A stretch of 64,000 bases of DNA from Nocardiopsis_B mangrovi. Lineage in GTDB: Bacteria; Actinomycetota; Actinomycetes; Streptosporangiales; Streptosporangiaceae. Under the pieces are notes generated by a model, which saw only the letters and a list, made by a program, of their open reading frames with translations, was not told where the DNA came from and ran no database searches. The DNA is taken from the NCBI RefSeq assembly GCF_042653925.1, contig NZ_JBHSFQ010000012.1, positions 100,500 to 164,499 on the forward strand. Reading direction: 5' to 3'. Every line of letters starts with the position of its first letter. The first letter of the stretch is position 1. Shown piece by piece: positions 50,951 to 58,586 of this stretch. Made by a program: the position numbers and the translations under genes.

Positions 50951-51888
50951 CTACCCCCGTATCCCTGGACGCGCCACGACGACTGGTCGACATCACCGTC
51001 GACGGACGCGAGGTTCGGGTGCCCGAGGGCGCCACCATCCTCGACGCCTGCACGGCCGTGGGCACCGATGTGCCGACCCTGTGCTACGGCGACACCCTGA
51101 CACCGAAGAACGCCTGCCGGGTGTGCGTGGTCGAGGTCGAGGGGGCCCGCACCCTCGCCCCCGCCTGCTCGCGCGCCGTCGAGCCGGGGATGACGGTGGC
51201 CACCGACTCCGAGCGGGTCCGCCACAGCCGCAAGATGGTCCTCGAACTCCTCGGCTCGTCGGTCGACCTGTCCACGACCCCCGATGTCCCGGAGTGGATG
51301 GAGCGCTACGAGGCCCGGCCCGAGCGCTTCGGCCCCCGCGCCGAACCCGCTCCGCTGGGCGAGCGCGACTCCCGCCACGCCGGGGAGCACCACGCGGGGG
51401 ACGGCAGCGTCGCGGCCACCGTGGAGCAGCCGGCCAAGGTCGACAACGACCTCTACGTGCGCGACTACGGCAAGTGCATCATGTGCTACAAGTGCGTGGA
51501 CGCCTGCGGCGAGCAGTGGCAGAACACCTTCGCGATCGGCATCGCCGGCCGCGGGTTCGACGCCCGGGTCTCCACCGAGCACGACGTCGCCCTGCCCGAC
51601 TCCGCGTGCGTCTACTGCGGCAACTGCATCGAGGTGTGCCCCACGGGTGCGCTGTCGTTCTCGACCGAGTTCGACATGCGCGCCGAAGGCACCTGGGACG
51701 AAGAGCGCCAGAGCCAGACCACCACCGTGTGCACCTACTGCGGGGTGGGCTGCAACGTCACCCTGCACGTCCAGGACAACGAGATCGTCAAGGTCTCCTC
51801 GCCCCACGACAACCCGGTGACCCACGGCAACCTGTGCATCAAGGGCCGGTTCGGGTTCCAGCACGTGCAGCAGCGACGGCGCGACTGA
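50947..51888 (+). CDS. Fe-S fragment of formate dehydrogenase (FdsA/NuoG-like N-terminal part)
   Basis: A 313-residue electron-transfer protein equal to the N-terminal third of an FdsA-type large subunit. Clusters read off in order: 2Fe-2S with C46, C57, C60, C74; two 4Fe-4S with C177/C180/C183/C187 and C222/C225/C228/C232; then VCTYCGVGCNV (C262, C265, C269) and NLCIKGRFGF (C297, K299), the cluster and Lys that normally sit directly beside the molybdopterin. The protein stops 14 residues after that Lys, where the missing domain would begin. The NuoG His/Cys cluster is absent. GTG at 50947 overlaps the diaphorase stop (GTGA). It must pair with the subunit at 46760. Confidence 0.92.
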   Translation: MTTPVSLDAPRRLVDITVDGREVRVPEGATILDACTAVGTDVPTLCYGDTLTPKNACRVCVVEVEGARTLAPACSRAVEPGMTVATDSERVRHSRKMVLELLGSSVDLSTTPDVPEWMERYEARPERFGPRAEPAPLGERDSRHAGEHHAGDGSVAATVEQPAKVDNDLYVRDYGKCIMCYKCVDACGEQWQNTFAIGIAGRGFDARVSTEHDVALPDSACVYCGNCIEVCPTGALSFSTEFDMRAEGTWDEERQSQTTTVCTYCGVGCNVTLHVQDNEIVKVSSPHDNPVTHGNLCIKGRFGFQHVQQRRRD

Positions 51889-51996
51889 GAACGGCATATG
51901 ACGACGGATGACGACTGAAAGGCGCCGGGCCGGGGGACCGCTCCGGCGCCCGGCCGCCCGGCCGGGCGCGTACGGCGCCGGAAAGGCATAGGGATC

Positions 51997-52857
51997 ATGG
52001 GACGCGTCACGGTCCGCGAGAAGGTCCTCCGCATCCGCGGCGGCACGGTCGGCAGCCGCGTCGACACCCTCGTGGTGGAGGAGCCGCTGGAGATCCGGCT
52101 GAACGGCCGGGCGCTCACCGTCACCATGCGCACGCCGGGCCACGACTTCGACCTCGCCGCGGGGTTCCTGGTGAGCGAAGGGGTGATCACCTCCGCCGCG
52201 GACATCGCCGCCATCCGCTACTGCGCCGGCGCCACCGAGGACGGGTCGAACACCTACAACGTGCTCGACGTGAGCCTGTCCCCCGGCGTCGCGGTCCCCG
52301 ATATGACCCTGGAACGCAACTTCTACACGACCTCCTCCTGCGGATTGTGCGGCAAGGCGAGCCTGGAGGCGGTCGCCACGACCGCCTCCTGGTCGGTCGC
52401 CGAGGACCCGGTGCGCTTCGGCGTCGCGACCCTGGCGGAGATGCCCGACCGCCTGCGCGACGCGCAGCGGGTCTTCGACCGCACGGGCGGGCTGCACGCC
52501 GCCGGGCTGTTCACGCCCGAGGGGGAGATGCTCGCGGTGCGCGAGGACGTGGGGCGGCACAACGCGGTCGACAAGCTCGTGGGGTGGGCGGTGCGCGAGG
52601 ACCGGCTGCCGCTGCGCGAGCACGCCCTGATGGTGTCGGGGCGCGCGTCCTTCGAGCTGGCGCAGAAGGCGCTGATGGCGGGCCTTCCCGTGCTCGCGGC
52701 GGTGTCGGCGCCGTCCTCGCTCGCGGTGGACCTGGCGGCCGATTCCGGCCTGACCCTCGTCGGGTTCCTCCGCGGCACTTCGATGAACGTCTACGCCGGC
52801 CGGCATCGGATCACCCTGGAGAAGGCGTCCACGACGCCGATGGCGGCCCCAGGGTGA
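51997..52857 (+). CDS. fdhD: Formate dehydrogenase accessory sulfurtransferase FdhD
   Basis: The 286-residue protein carries sulfur to the bis-MGD cofactor and is needed for active formate dehydrogenase. The start has VVEEPLEIRLNGRALTVTMRTPGHDFDLAAGFLVSEGVI, then the sulfur-carrying Cys pair in TTSSCGLCGKASLEA, HAAGLFTPEGEMLAVREDVGRHNAVDKLVGWA, MVSGRASFELAQKALMAGLPVLAAVSAPSSLAVDLA, and LVGFLRGTSMNVYAG. All fit the family. It lies 108 bases after the Fe-S gene on the same strand and is probably co-expressed. Its presence supports the view that the split enzyme is a real molybdenum formate dehydrogenase. Confidence 0.95.
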   Translation: MGRVTVREKVLRIRGGTVGSRVDTLVVEEPLEIRLNGRALTVTMRTPGHDFDLAAGFLVSEGVITSAADIAAIRYCAGATEDGSNTYNVLDVSLSPGVAVPDMTLERNFYTTSSCGLCGKASLEAVATTASWSVAEDPVRFGVATLAEMPDRLRDAQRVFDRTGGLHAAGLFTPEGEMLAVREDVGRHNAVDKLVGWAVREDRLPLREHALMVSGRASFELAQKALMAGLPVLAAVSAPSSLAVDLAADSGLTLVGFLRGTSMNVYAGRHRITLEKASTTPMAAPG

Positions 52858-52967
52858 ATCCGCCGGCCGGGACGGTAGGCGCGGAGACCGGCCGGCGTGA
52901 TCCAGCCCCCAGCGCCGGCCGGTCCCGACACTTCGCCCGCCCGACCCGCGGGGCCCCGGATCCGCGG

Positions 52968-52998
52968 GCGGCCCGGCGGCCCCGCGGGGGCGGGCCGC
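52968..52998. terminator. GC hairpin between convergent fdhD and the HhH-GPD gene
   Basis: GCGGCCCG (52968-52975) pairs with CGGGCCGC (52991-52998), and an inner palindrome CCCCGCGGGG can extend it. It ends 14 bases before the convergent gene's stop. Confidence 0.55.
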
Positions 52999-53011
52999 AC
53001 CCGGGCGCCGG

Positions 53012-53590
53012 TCAGCGCTTCTTCGCCGCGGCCTTCATGGCCTTCTTGTTGGCGCGCACCTCGGCGAGCGTCTGCTCGTCGACGACGTCGGCGATGGAGC
53101 GGCGCGCGCCCTCCTCGCCGTACTCCCCGGCCGCCGCCCGCCAGCCCTCGGCCTCCAGCCCGAACTGCTTGCCCAGGAGCGCGAGGAGGATGCGGGCCTT
53201 CTGGTCGCCGTAGCCCGGCAGCGCCTTGAACCGGCGCAGGACCTCGCGGCCGTCGGGCGCGCCGTCGGTCCACAGCCGCTCGGCGACCCCGTCGTAGTGC
53301 TCGTCGATGTAGGCGCAGAGCGCCTGGATGCGCTTGGCCATCGAGCCCGGGTAGCGGTGCACCGCGGGCGGCTCCGCGCAGATCGCCGCGAACGCGTCGG
53401 GGTCGATCGAGGCGATGTGGCGGGGGTCGAGGCCGTCGCCGAGCCGGTCGGCCACCTTCTTGGGCCCGGCGAAGGCCGTCTCCATCGCGATCTGCTGGTC
53501 CAGGAGCATCCCGATGAGCAGGGCCAGCGGTTCGGCGGCCAGCAGCTCGTCGGCGCCGGCCTCTCCGGCCAGGTGCAGCGTCGTCGTCAT
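53012..53590 (-). CDS. HhH-GPD superfamily DNA repair protein
   Basis: A 192-residue protein of the helix-hairpin-helix glycosylase superfamily. The segment ALLIGMLLDQQIAMETAFAGPKKVADRLG is the usual start of the fold. KALPGYGDQKARILLALLGKQFGL is the HhH motif that holds DNA. No C-terminal Cys4 cluster as in Nth/MutY is present; instead it ends in a Lys/Ala-rich tail (VRANKKAMKAAAKKR). It is likely a base-excision glycosylase or a derived DNA-binding relative. The ATG at 53590 was chosen as the first credible start. It is transcribed toward fdhD and away from no obvious partner. Confidence 0.85.
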   Translation of the reverse strand: MTTTLHLAGEAGADELLAAEPLALLIGMLLDQQIAMETAFAGPKKVADRLGDGLDPRHIASIDPDAFAAICAEPPAVHRYPGSMAKRIQALCAYIDEHYDGVAERLWTDGAPDGREVLRRFKALPGYGDQKARILLALLGKQFGLEAEGWRAAAGEYGEEGARRSIADVVDEQTLAEVRANKKAMKAAAKKR

Positions 53591-53676
53591 GCCCGCATCC
53601 TCCCAAGGACCCCGCTCCCCCGCCGACGGCGACCCGCCGCACGCGCCGGAACGGCGCGCGGACAGCAGGGCGCGGC

Positions 53677-54435
53677 CTACATCCGCGTCCGCGCGTACGC
53701 GTGCAGCGCGTCGCGGACGAACCCCGCGCCCTCGGCATCCTGGTACATGGCCGAGAAGCGGGGGTCGCCGACGTACATGTCGCCCAGGCCCTTCACCATC
53801 AGGATCGAGCGCTCCCGGTCGCCCTCGGCCGTGGGGGTGCCGGGGATCGCGCTCAGCCACCGGACGTGCCGGGCGGCCATCGACTGCGCGCGCTCCGCCG
53901 TCGGAGCGACCCCGGCCTTCCAGACGGCGATCCAGGAGGCCACGAGGTCGTCGGCGTCCCGTTGCCAGGCCCGCTGCTGCTCGATGCTCTTCGCGTGCCA
54001 CCAGTCGTTGCTGACCCGGAAGGCGTGCTCGCCCCAGCGCTCGACCACCTCGTGCTCGTAGTCGTCGTTGAAGCCGCTGAGTACCGCGTCCATGCTCGGT
54101 TCGGCCCCGGCCCGGAGGGCCTCGAGCGTCCGGTGCGCGGCCCGGATCTGCCGCTCGATCCGGTCGCGCTCGCCCTCCAGTTCCTCGATGTGCGCCCGGA
54201 GGCCGTCGAACTCGTCGACCTCCTCGGCCAGGACCCCGGCGATGGCCGCCAGGCCGAGTCCCAGCCGGCGCAGCAGCAGGATCCGCTGGAGCCGCGCGGC
54301 CGCGGCCGAACCGTAGTAGCGGTAGCCGTTCGCACCCACGCGGGAGGGCGCCAGTAGACCGATGCGGTCGTAGTGGCGCAGGGTGCGGCTCGTGACGCCC
54401 GCCCTGGTCGCGAGCTCGTGGATCGTCCACTCCAT
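53677..54435 (-). CDS. MerR-family regulator with TipAS-like domain
   Basis: A 252-residue TipA-like activator. MerR winged helix at 1-70: EWTIHELATRAGVTSRTLRHYDRIGLLAPSRVGANGYRYYG. A coiled coil (DEFDGLRAHIEELEGERDRIERQIRAAHRTLEAL) follows, then a TipAS-type domain (FNDDYEHEVVERWGEHAFRVSNDWW...WIAVWKAG...HVRWLSAIP...MYVGDPRFSAMYQ). In TipA this domain traps thiopeptide antibiotics and switches on export genes. The gene follows a DUF2268 metalloprotease-like gene by 53 bases on the same strand, so that gene may be its partner or target. Ligand unknown. Confidence 0.9.
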   Translation of the reverse strand: MEWTIHELATRAGVTSRTLRHYDRIGLLAPSRVGANGYRYYGSAAAARLQRILLLRRLGLGLAAIAGVLAEEVDEFDGLRAHIEELEGERDRIERQIRAAHRTLEALRAGAEPSMDAVLSGFNDDYEHEVVERWGEHAFRVSNDWWHAKSIEQQRAWQRDADDLVASWIAVWKAGVAPTAERAQSMAARHVRWLSAIPGTPTAEGDRERSILMVKGLGDMYVGDPRFSAMYQDAEGAGFVRDALHAYARTRM

Positions 54436-54488
54436 CGCCTACTCCTGCTGTCGGGAACGTGCGGTGGAGCGCCGCCGGGGCCGGGCGG

Positions 54489-55376
54489 TCAGCCCGCGCG
54501 GCCGAGCGCGGTGGCGATGATCTCCGAGCTGTCGGCCCGCAGAGCCTGCGCCGCGGTCTGCCCTGTGGCCTCCAGGTAGGTGTCGACCAGCCGGTTGCCC
54601 ACCGCGTACCCGGCGCCCGTCGGCAGCCCGACCGCGGTGCCGCCGAAGCGCTCCGCCAAGGCGTCGCCGAGCACCCAGGCCGTGAAGTTCTCCATGCCGG
54701 TCACGCCGAGCCCGGACACCACCTTGGTGAAGACCTCGTCGTCGTGCAGGTGCGGCACGCCGATCCGGGCGTAGCCGCGCTCCTCGCCGTGCAGTTCGCG
54801 GGCGAACGCGTCGGCCAGGCCCTCCCCGATCACGTGGTCGCCGACGGTGACGGTCATCGGGTCCCACACGACCCCGCCCGGTCCCCACCGCAGGTTGTGG
54901 TGGAGCTCGTGTACGGCGGTGGCCTCCACCCGGTCGACGTTCTCGGGGAACGGCCAGAGCGTGATCAGGATATAGCCCGATATCCCCCCGAACCCGCTCA
55001 GGCCGAGGGCGGGGCGCATGAAGAGGGCGTCGCCGGGGTCGCCGAGCACCACCGCCACGGTGGTGTCCGGAACCTCCAGGCCCGGTGTCGCCTCCGTCAG
55101 GACGGCGAGGGCGTCGTCGAGGGCGCGCTGCATGCGCTCCCACGCCCCGGCCGCCGCCAGTGTCTCCAGTGCGTCGAGGCAGCGCTCCTCGTCGCGGTCG
55201 AGCGGGAACCCGAACGACTGCCGGTGCATGTCCACCGGATCGATCTCCCCGGGGGCGTAGCGGTACATGCCCCGGAGGGGTTCGAGCATCGCGCCCAGCA
55301 GGGCGGCGCGGTCGGCCGCCGGAGCCCGCAGGATCCGGCCCATGGCGGAATAGGTGTCGAGAACGTTGATCGTCAT
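54489..55376 (-). CDS. DUF2268 predicted zinc metalloprotease
   Basis: A 295-residue protein with the DUF2268 pattern. Zinc site: ATAVHELHHNLRW (HExxH), with a likely third ligand Glu in HVIGEGLADAFARELHG. The N-terminal part (INVLDTYSAMGRILRAP...PLRGMYRYAP) and the C-terminal AGYAVGNRLVDTYLEATG also match the group. No signal peptide is seen, so it probably works in the cytoplasm. Proteins of this group are predicted peptidases of unknown substrate. The ATG at 55376 has GGGGGAC. It is followed by the TipA-like MerR gene, a pairing that may link it to a drug or peptide signal. Confidence 0.85.
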   Translation of the reverse strand: MTINVLDTYSAMGRILRAPAADRAALLGAMLEPLRGMYRYAPGEIDPVDMHRQSFGFPLDRDEERCLDALETLAAAGAWERMQRALDDALAVLTEATPGLEVPDTTVAVVLGDPGDALFMRPALGLSGFGGISGYILITLWPFPENVDRVEATAVHELHHNLRWGPGGVVWDPMTVTVGDHVIGEGLADAFARELHGEERGYARIGVPHLHDDEVFTKVVSGLGVTGMENFTAWVLGDALAERFGGTAVGLPTGAGYAVGNRLVDTYLEATGQTAAQALRADSSEIIATALGRAG

Positions 55377-55442
55377 GTCCCCCGACGGTAGGGGTTGCCG
55401 CAGCGTCAACGTCAACCGGAATAACGGGGGCGGTGCCGGCCG

Positions 55443-56012
55443 TCACGTCGCGGCGAGGCCGCGGAGGGCCAGGTCGATCTGGTGGTCCATCGCGCCCGGT
55501 CCGGAGGCGGCGAGCAGCTGGGCGATGCGGATGAGTCCGAGCAGCTGGTAGGCGATGTCGTCGGCGGTCACATCCGCGGCGAGGGTGTGGTCGGACCGGG
55601 AGCGGTCGACCGCCTCCCGGCCGATCGCGGTGAGGTGCGCGAGGCACCGCCGGAGGTCCTCGTCCGCCGGCGCCCCGGCGGCGAGGAGGTCGACCATCGC
55701 CTTGTTCCCGGCGAGGTGCCCGACCGTCGCGGTGAAGACCCCGCGGAGGCCCGTGATCGCGGAGACGCCCTCGGGGAGCCGCGCCTGCGCGAGTTGGGCG
55801 AGGTCGGTCCCCGTGGCCGCCTGCACGAGGTGCTCGCGGGTGGGGAAGTGCCGGTAGAGGGTGCCGACGCCCACGCCGGCCGCCGCGGCGACGGCGCGCA
55901 TGTCCACCGCCATGCCGCCGTCCCGGAAGGCCGCTTGCGCGGCCGCCAGGATCCGCTCCCTGTTGGCGACGGCGTCGCGCCGCTGCTTCCGGTCCTCTCG
56001 ATCCCCTGCCAT
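55443..56012 (-). CDS. TetR-family regulator paired with an SDR gene
   Basis: A 189-residue TetR-type protein: ANRERILAAAQAAFRDGGMAVDMRAVAAAAGVGVGTLYRHFPTREHLVQAA forms the helix-turn-helix (about 17-68). The remainder (LRGVFTATVGHLAGNKAMVDLLAAG...) matches the SbtR-like C-terminal domain often found in regulators of small reductase genes. The ATG at 56012 follows GAGGGG. It is divergent from the SDR gene at 56100, and two copies of a CGGAAC-N4-GTTCCG palindrome lie in the 87 bases between, so it most likely represses both genes. Confidence 0.92.
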   Translation of the reverse strand: MAGDREDRKQRRDAVANRERILAAAQAAFRDGGMAVDMRAVAAAAGVGVGTLYRHFPTREHLVQAATGTDLAQLAQARLPEGVSAITGLRGVFTATVGHLAGNKAMVDLLAAGAPADEDLRRCLAHLTAIGREAVDRSRSDHTLAADVTADDIAYQLLGLIRIAQLLAASGPGAMDHQIDLALRGLAAT

Positions 56013-56030
56013 CCCCTCACTATAGCAATT

Positions 56031-56046
56031 CGGAACATCGGTTCCG
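56031..56046. promoter_or_regulatory. TetR operator copy 1
   Basis: CGGAAC-ATCG-GTTCCG, perfect 6-base arms, 19 bases upstream of the tetR start. Confidence 0.75.
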
Positions 56047-56064
56047 ATTAATGCTAACCTGATG

Positions 56065-56080
56065 CGGAACACATGTTCCG
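56065..56080. promoter_or_regulatory. TetR operator copy 2
   Basis: CGGAAC-ACAT-GTTCCG, the same arms as copy 1 (in fact 7-base arms here), 34 bases further and 20 bases before the SDR start. Two identical sites suggest two dimers, one per gene. Confidence 0.75.
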
Positions 56081-56099
56081 GAAGAGTGGAGGCGGAGCC

Positions 56100-57023
56100 A
56101 TGAGGACGATCGTGATCACCGGTGGGACCGACGGCATGGGAGCGGCGCTGGCACGCCACTTCCTGGCAGCGGGCGACCGCGTCGTGGTGGTCGGGCGCAG
56201 CCGCACCAAGTTCGAGGCGCTGCTCGCGACCGTCGCGGACGACGACCGGTCGGCGGCGTCGCGCGCGGAGTTCGTCGCGGCCGACCTGTCGTCCGTCGCC
56301 GACAGCCGCCGCGTGGCCGAGCGGGTGCGGGCGGACCACGAGCGCATCGACGCGCTGGTCCTCGCGGCCTCGTTCATCCGGCAGCGCCGGCACACCACCC
56401 CCGAAGGGCACGAGGCGTCCTGGGTGCTGTTCTTCGTCTCCAAGTACCTGCTCGTCACGGGGCTCGCGGCCAACCTCCGCGCGGCCGGGCGGCCGGTCGT
56501 CGTGAACACGGCCGTTCCCGGCGCGCGGGCCGACGCGATCGACTTCGACGACCTGGAGATGACCGAGGGGTTCACCTTCGCCCGGTCCAACGCCCAGCAG
56601 CGCCGCGCCAACGAACTGCTCGGCATCCGCGCCACCGCCGACGATCCGGGCCTCACCTACGTGACCTGGGGCCCGTCCCGGCTCGTCCGTTCCGGCTTCG
56701 CCGGCGACGCCGGGACGGGCATGAAGGTCGCCGCGGCGGTCCTCGGACCGCTGGTCGGCCAGCGCCCGGACGCCGCGGTCCGCCCGATCATCGGCATCAT
56801 CGACGCCCCCTCCCCGGGAAGGGCCGCCTACCGCGGCGCGAAGCGGCTCACCCCCGCCGCCGGCGACCGCGACGAGGCCGACGCCGCCCGCCTGGCCGCG
56901 GCGGTCGAGCCCTGCGGAGGGCGGGCGCGCCCGAACGGCCGCGGACCGGCACCGGCGGGTGAGCCCGACGGGCGCCGCCCCCACCATGCACCTGCTCGAC
57001 GGCCGAACAGGGCGCCCCCGTGA
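56100..57023 (+). CDS. Short-chain dehydrogenase/reductase
   Basis: The 307-residue protein has the SDR cofactor loop TIVITGGTDGMGAALARHFLAAGDRVVVVGRS (TGGxxGMG) at the N-terminus, then AADLSSVADSRRVAERV, and IDALVLAASFIRQRR in place of the usual NNAG. The Ser-Tyr-Lys triad is not obvious: the region around VVVNTAVPGARADAIDFDDLEM has no clear YxxxK, so it may be a degenerate member. The last 45 residues are Arg/Pro-rich and probably disordered. GGAGG precedes the ATG at 56100. It is under a divergent TetR regulator. Confidence 0.82.
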   Translation: MRTIVITGGTDGMGAALARHFLAAGDRVVVVGRSRTKFEALLATVADDDRSAASRAEFVAADLSSVADSRRVAERVRADHERIDALVLAASFIRQRRHTTPEGHEASWVLFFVSKYLLVTGLAANLRAAGRPVVVNTAVPGARADAIDFDDLEMTEGFTFARSNAQQRRANELLGIRATADDPGLTYVTWGPSRLVRSGFAGDAGTGMKVAAAVLGPLVGQRPDAAVRPIIGIIDAPSPGRAAYRGAKRLTPAAGDRDEADAARLAAAVEPCGGRARPNGRGPAPAGEPDGRRPHHAPARRPNRAPP

Positions 57024-57051
57024 CCCGGCGGGTCCGCGGGCGCCCCGGCGC

Positions 57052-57753
57052 TCAGTCGTCGGCGCGGGTGTCGACGACCTCGCCGGTGGCGTCGAGGAGG
57101 ACCTCGTACTCCCGGCCGTCGGCGCCGTGCACCTCGACGTCCCAGCCCTCCCACCCGTCCTCGCGGGTACGCTCCACCTCGCCGGCCCGGGCGCCGTCGC
57201 CGACCGCCGCCTCGGCCGCCGCGGCGACCGCGTCGCGGTCGGCCTCGGGCCGGTCGCCGGTGTCCTGCCAGGGCGCGGGGCCGCCCTCGTGGTCGCGGTA
57301 GGACGCCCCGTTCACCGTGTACACATCGGCGTCGTCCCGGTCGCCGTCGTCGTCGTCCTCGTAGCGCACCCCGAGGGTGACCTCACCGCCCTCCAGCCCA
57401 CGCAGGACGTCCAGGACCGGCGCCGAGGCGCCCTCGCCGTCGAGGCCGGGGACCGCCGGGTCCGTCAGCAGCCACTCCTCGGGGCCGAAGTCGACCTCGA
57501 CGCCGGACACGTACCAGTCGTCGACGTCGTCCCCGGCGCTCAGCACGCCCTCGAGCTGTTCGAGCCCGGCCACCGGCTGGGTCGACGCGGTCTGGTCCGC
57601 CGGGCCGCCGCCCGGCGCCTCACCCGCGGTGACCCCGCTGACCCGGATCGGCTCGATCGCGTGCTCGGGATCGTCGGCCAGCAGGTAGGCGCCCGTACCG
57701 AGGGCCGCCAGTCCGGCAACCGAGGAGAGGACGATCGTCGTTCGGCCGCGCAT
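57052..57753 (-). CDS. Exported PepSY-domain protein
   Basis: A 233-residue acidic protein with a signal anchor at the start (MRGRTTIVLSSVAGLAALGTGAYLLADD). The middle (ADQTASTQPVAGLEQLEGVLSAGDDVDD) and a strongly Asp-rich stretch (YEDDDDGDRDDADVY) are unusual. The C-terminal 55 residues form a PepSY domain: AVAAAAEAAVGDGARAGEVERTREDGWEGWDVEVHGADGREYEVLLDATGEVVDTR. PepSY proteins inhibit proteases or sense metals and are often targets of the two-component system beside them. It is divergent from such a system; an operator-like inverted repeat lies in the 167-base gap. Confidence 0.86.
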   Translation of the reverse strand: MRGRTTIVLSSVAGLAALGTGAYLLADDPEHAIEPIRVSGVTAGEAPGGGPADQTASTQPVAGLEQLEGVLSAGDDVDDWYVSGVEVDFGPEEWLLTDPAVPGLDGEGASAPVLDVLRGLEGGEVTLGVRYEDDDDGDRDDADVYTVNGASYRDHEGGPAPWQDTGDRPEADRDAVAAAAEAAVGDGARAGEVERTREDGWEGWDVEVHGADGREYEVLLDATGEVVDTRADD

Positions 57754-57812
57754 GGTGCCTCCTTGTCGCAGTGGTTTCCGGTTCCAGCATCCGGCGCCGC
57801 GATGATCGGGGG

Positions 57813-57851
57813 CTGAAAGCGACCTGAAGCCTGTTTTCAGGTTGCGCTCAG
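57813..57851. promoter_or_regulatory. Operator candidate for the OmpR-type response regulator
   Basis: The arms 57813-57828 and 57836-57851 match as inverted copies at 13 of 16 positions, with ACCTGAA/TTCAGGT perfect. CTGAA also recurs directly at 57813 and 57824, an 11-base step usual for OmpR-type binding. It lies between the PepSY gene and the regulator gene. Confidence 0.6.
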
Positions 57852-57920
57852 GGACGGTCCAGCGGCGCGTGAGACGCTGGGGCCATCCGGCGGGGAACGG
57901 GCGGGGCGGGGGCTGCGGCG

Positions 57921-58586
57921 GTGGCGATTCTGGTGGTGGAGGACGAGCAGGGGATCGTCTCGTTCGTGCGCCGTGGCCTGGAGACCGCCGGCCACCGCGT
58001 CCTGGTCGCCTCCGACGGTGTCGACGGGCTGGCGATGGCGCTGTCGCCCGATGTCGAACTCCTGATCCTCGACCTCGGGTTGCCGGGCATCCCCGGCGAG
58101 GAGCTACTGCGCCGGCTCCGCCGGCGACGCCCCTCGGTGCCGGTGATCGTGCTCACCGCCAAGGACGCCGTCAGCGACCGGGTCGCCAACCTCGACGCCG
58201 GAGCCGACGACTACATGGTCAAGCCCTTCAGCCTCAGCGAACTCCTGGCCCGCGTGCGGGCCCGGCTGCGCTCCGGCGGCCAGGAGCGCGGCGACGTCCT
58301 GGCCGCCGGCGGGGTGACCCTCGACCTGGGGGCGCGCACCGCGTCGGCCGACGGCCGCACCGCCACCCTCTCCGCACGCGAGTTCGCCCTGCTGGAGGTG
58401 CTGATCCGCCACCCCGGACAGGTGTTCTCCCAGCCCCGCCTGCTCGACCTGGTGTGGGGGTACGACTTCGACGGGGCCTCCAACGTGGTCGAGGTGTACG
58501 TCAGCCAACTGCGCCGCAAGCTCGGGGCCGAGCGCATCGAGACGGTACGCGGTGTGGGCTACCGGCTGGCCGACGGTGCCCGGTGA
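57921..58586 (+). CDS. OmpR-family response regulator
   Basis: A 221-residue response regulator. Receiver: acidic pair in ILVVEDEQGIVSFVRRGLE, phospho-acceptor Asp in VELLILDLGLPGIPGEELL, Thr in VIVLTAKD, and Lys in DYMVKPF. DNA-binding winged helix: ATLSAREFALLEVLIRHPGQVFSQPRLLDLVWGYDFDGASNVVEVYVSQLRRKLG and TVRGVGYRL. The GTG at 57921 starts the usual MAILVVEDE. The sensor kinase gene overlaps its stop by four bases. The system is divergent from a PepSY protein gene, which is its likely target. Confidence 0.95.
   Translation: MAILVVEDEQGIVSFVRRGLETAGHRVLVASDGVDGLAMALSPDVELLILDLGLPGIPGEELLRRLRRRRPSVPVIVLTAKDAVSDRVANLDAGADDYMVKPFSLSELLARVRARLRSGGQERGDVLAAGGVTLDLGARTASADGRTATLSAREFALLEVLIRHPGQVFSQPRLLDLVWGYDFDGASNVVEVYVSQLRRKLGAERIETVRGVGYRLADGAR

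Noticed and set aside
51898..51918. Tiny frame ATG ACG ACG GAT GAC GAC TGA after the Fe-S subunit gene
   Set aside because: Only six codons with no ribosome site. I looked for a remnant of an FdsD-like small subunit here and found none.
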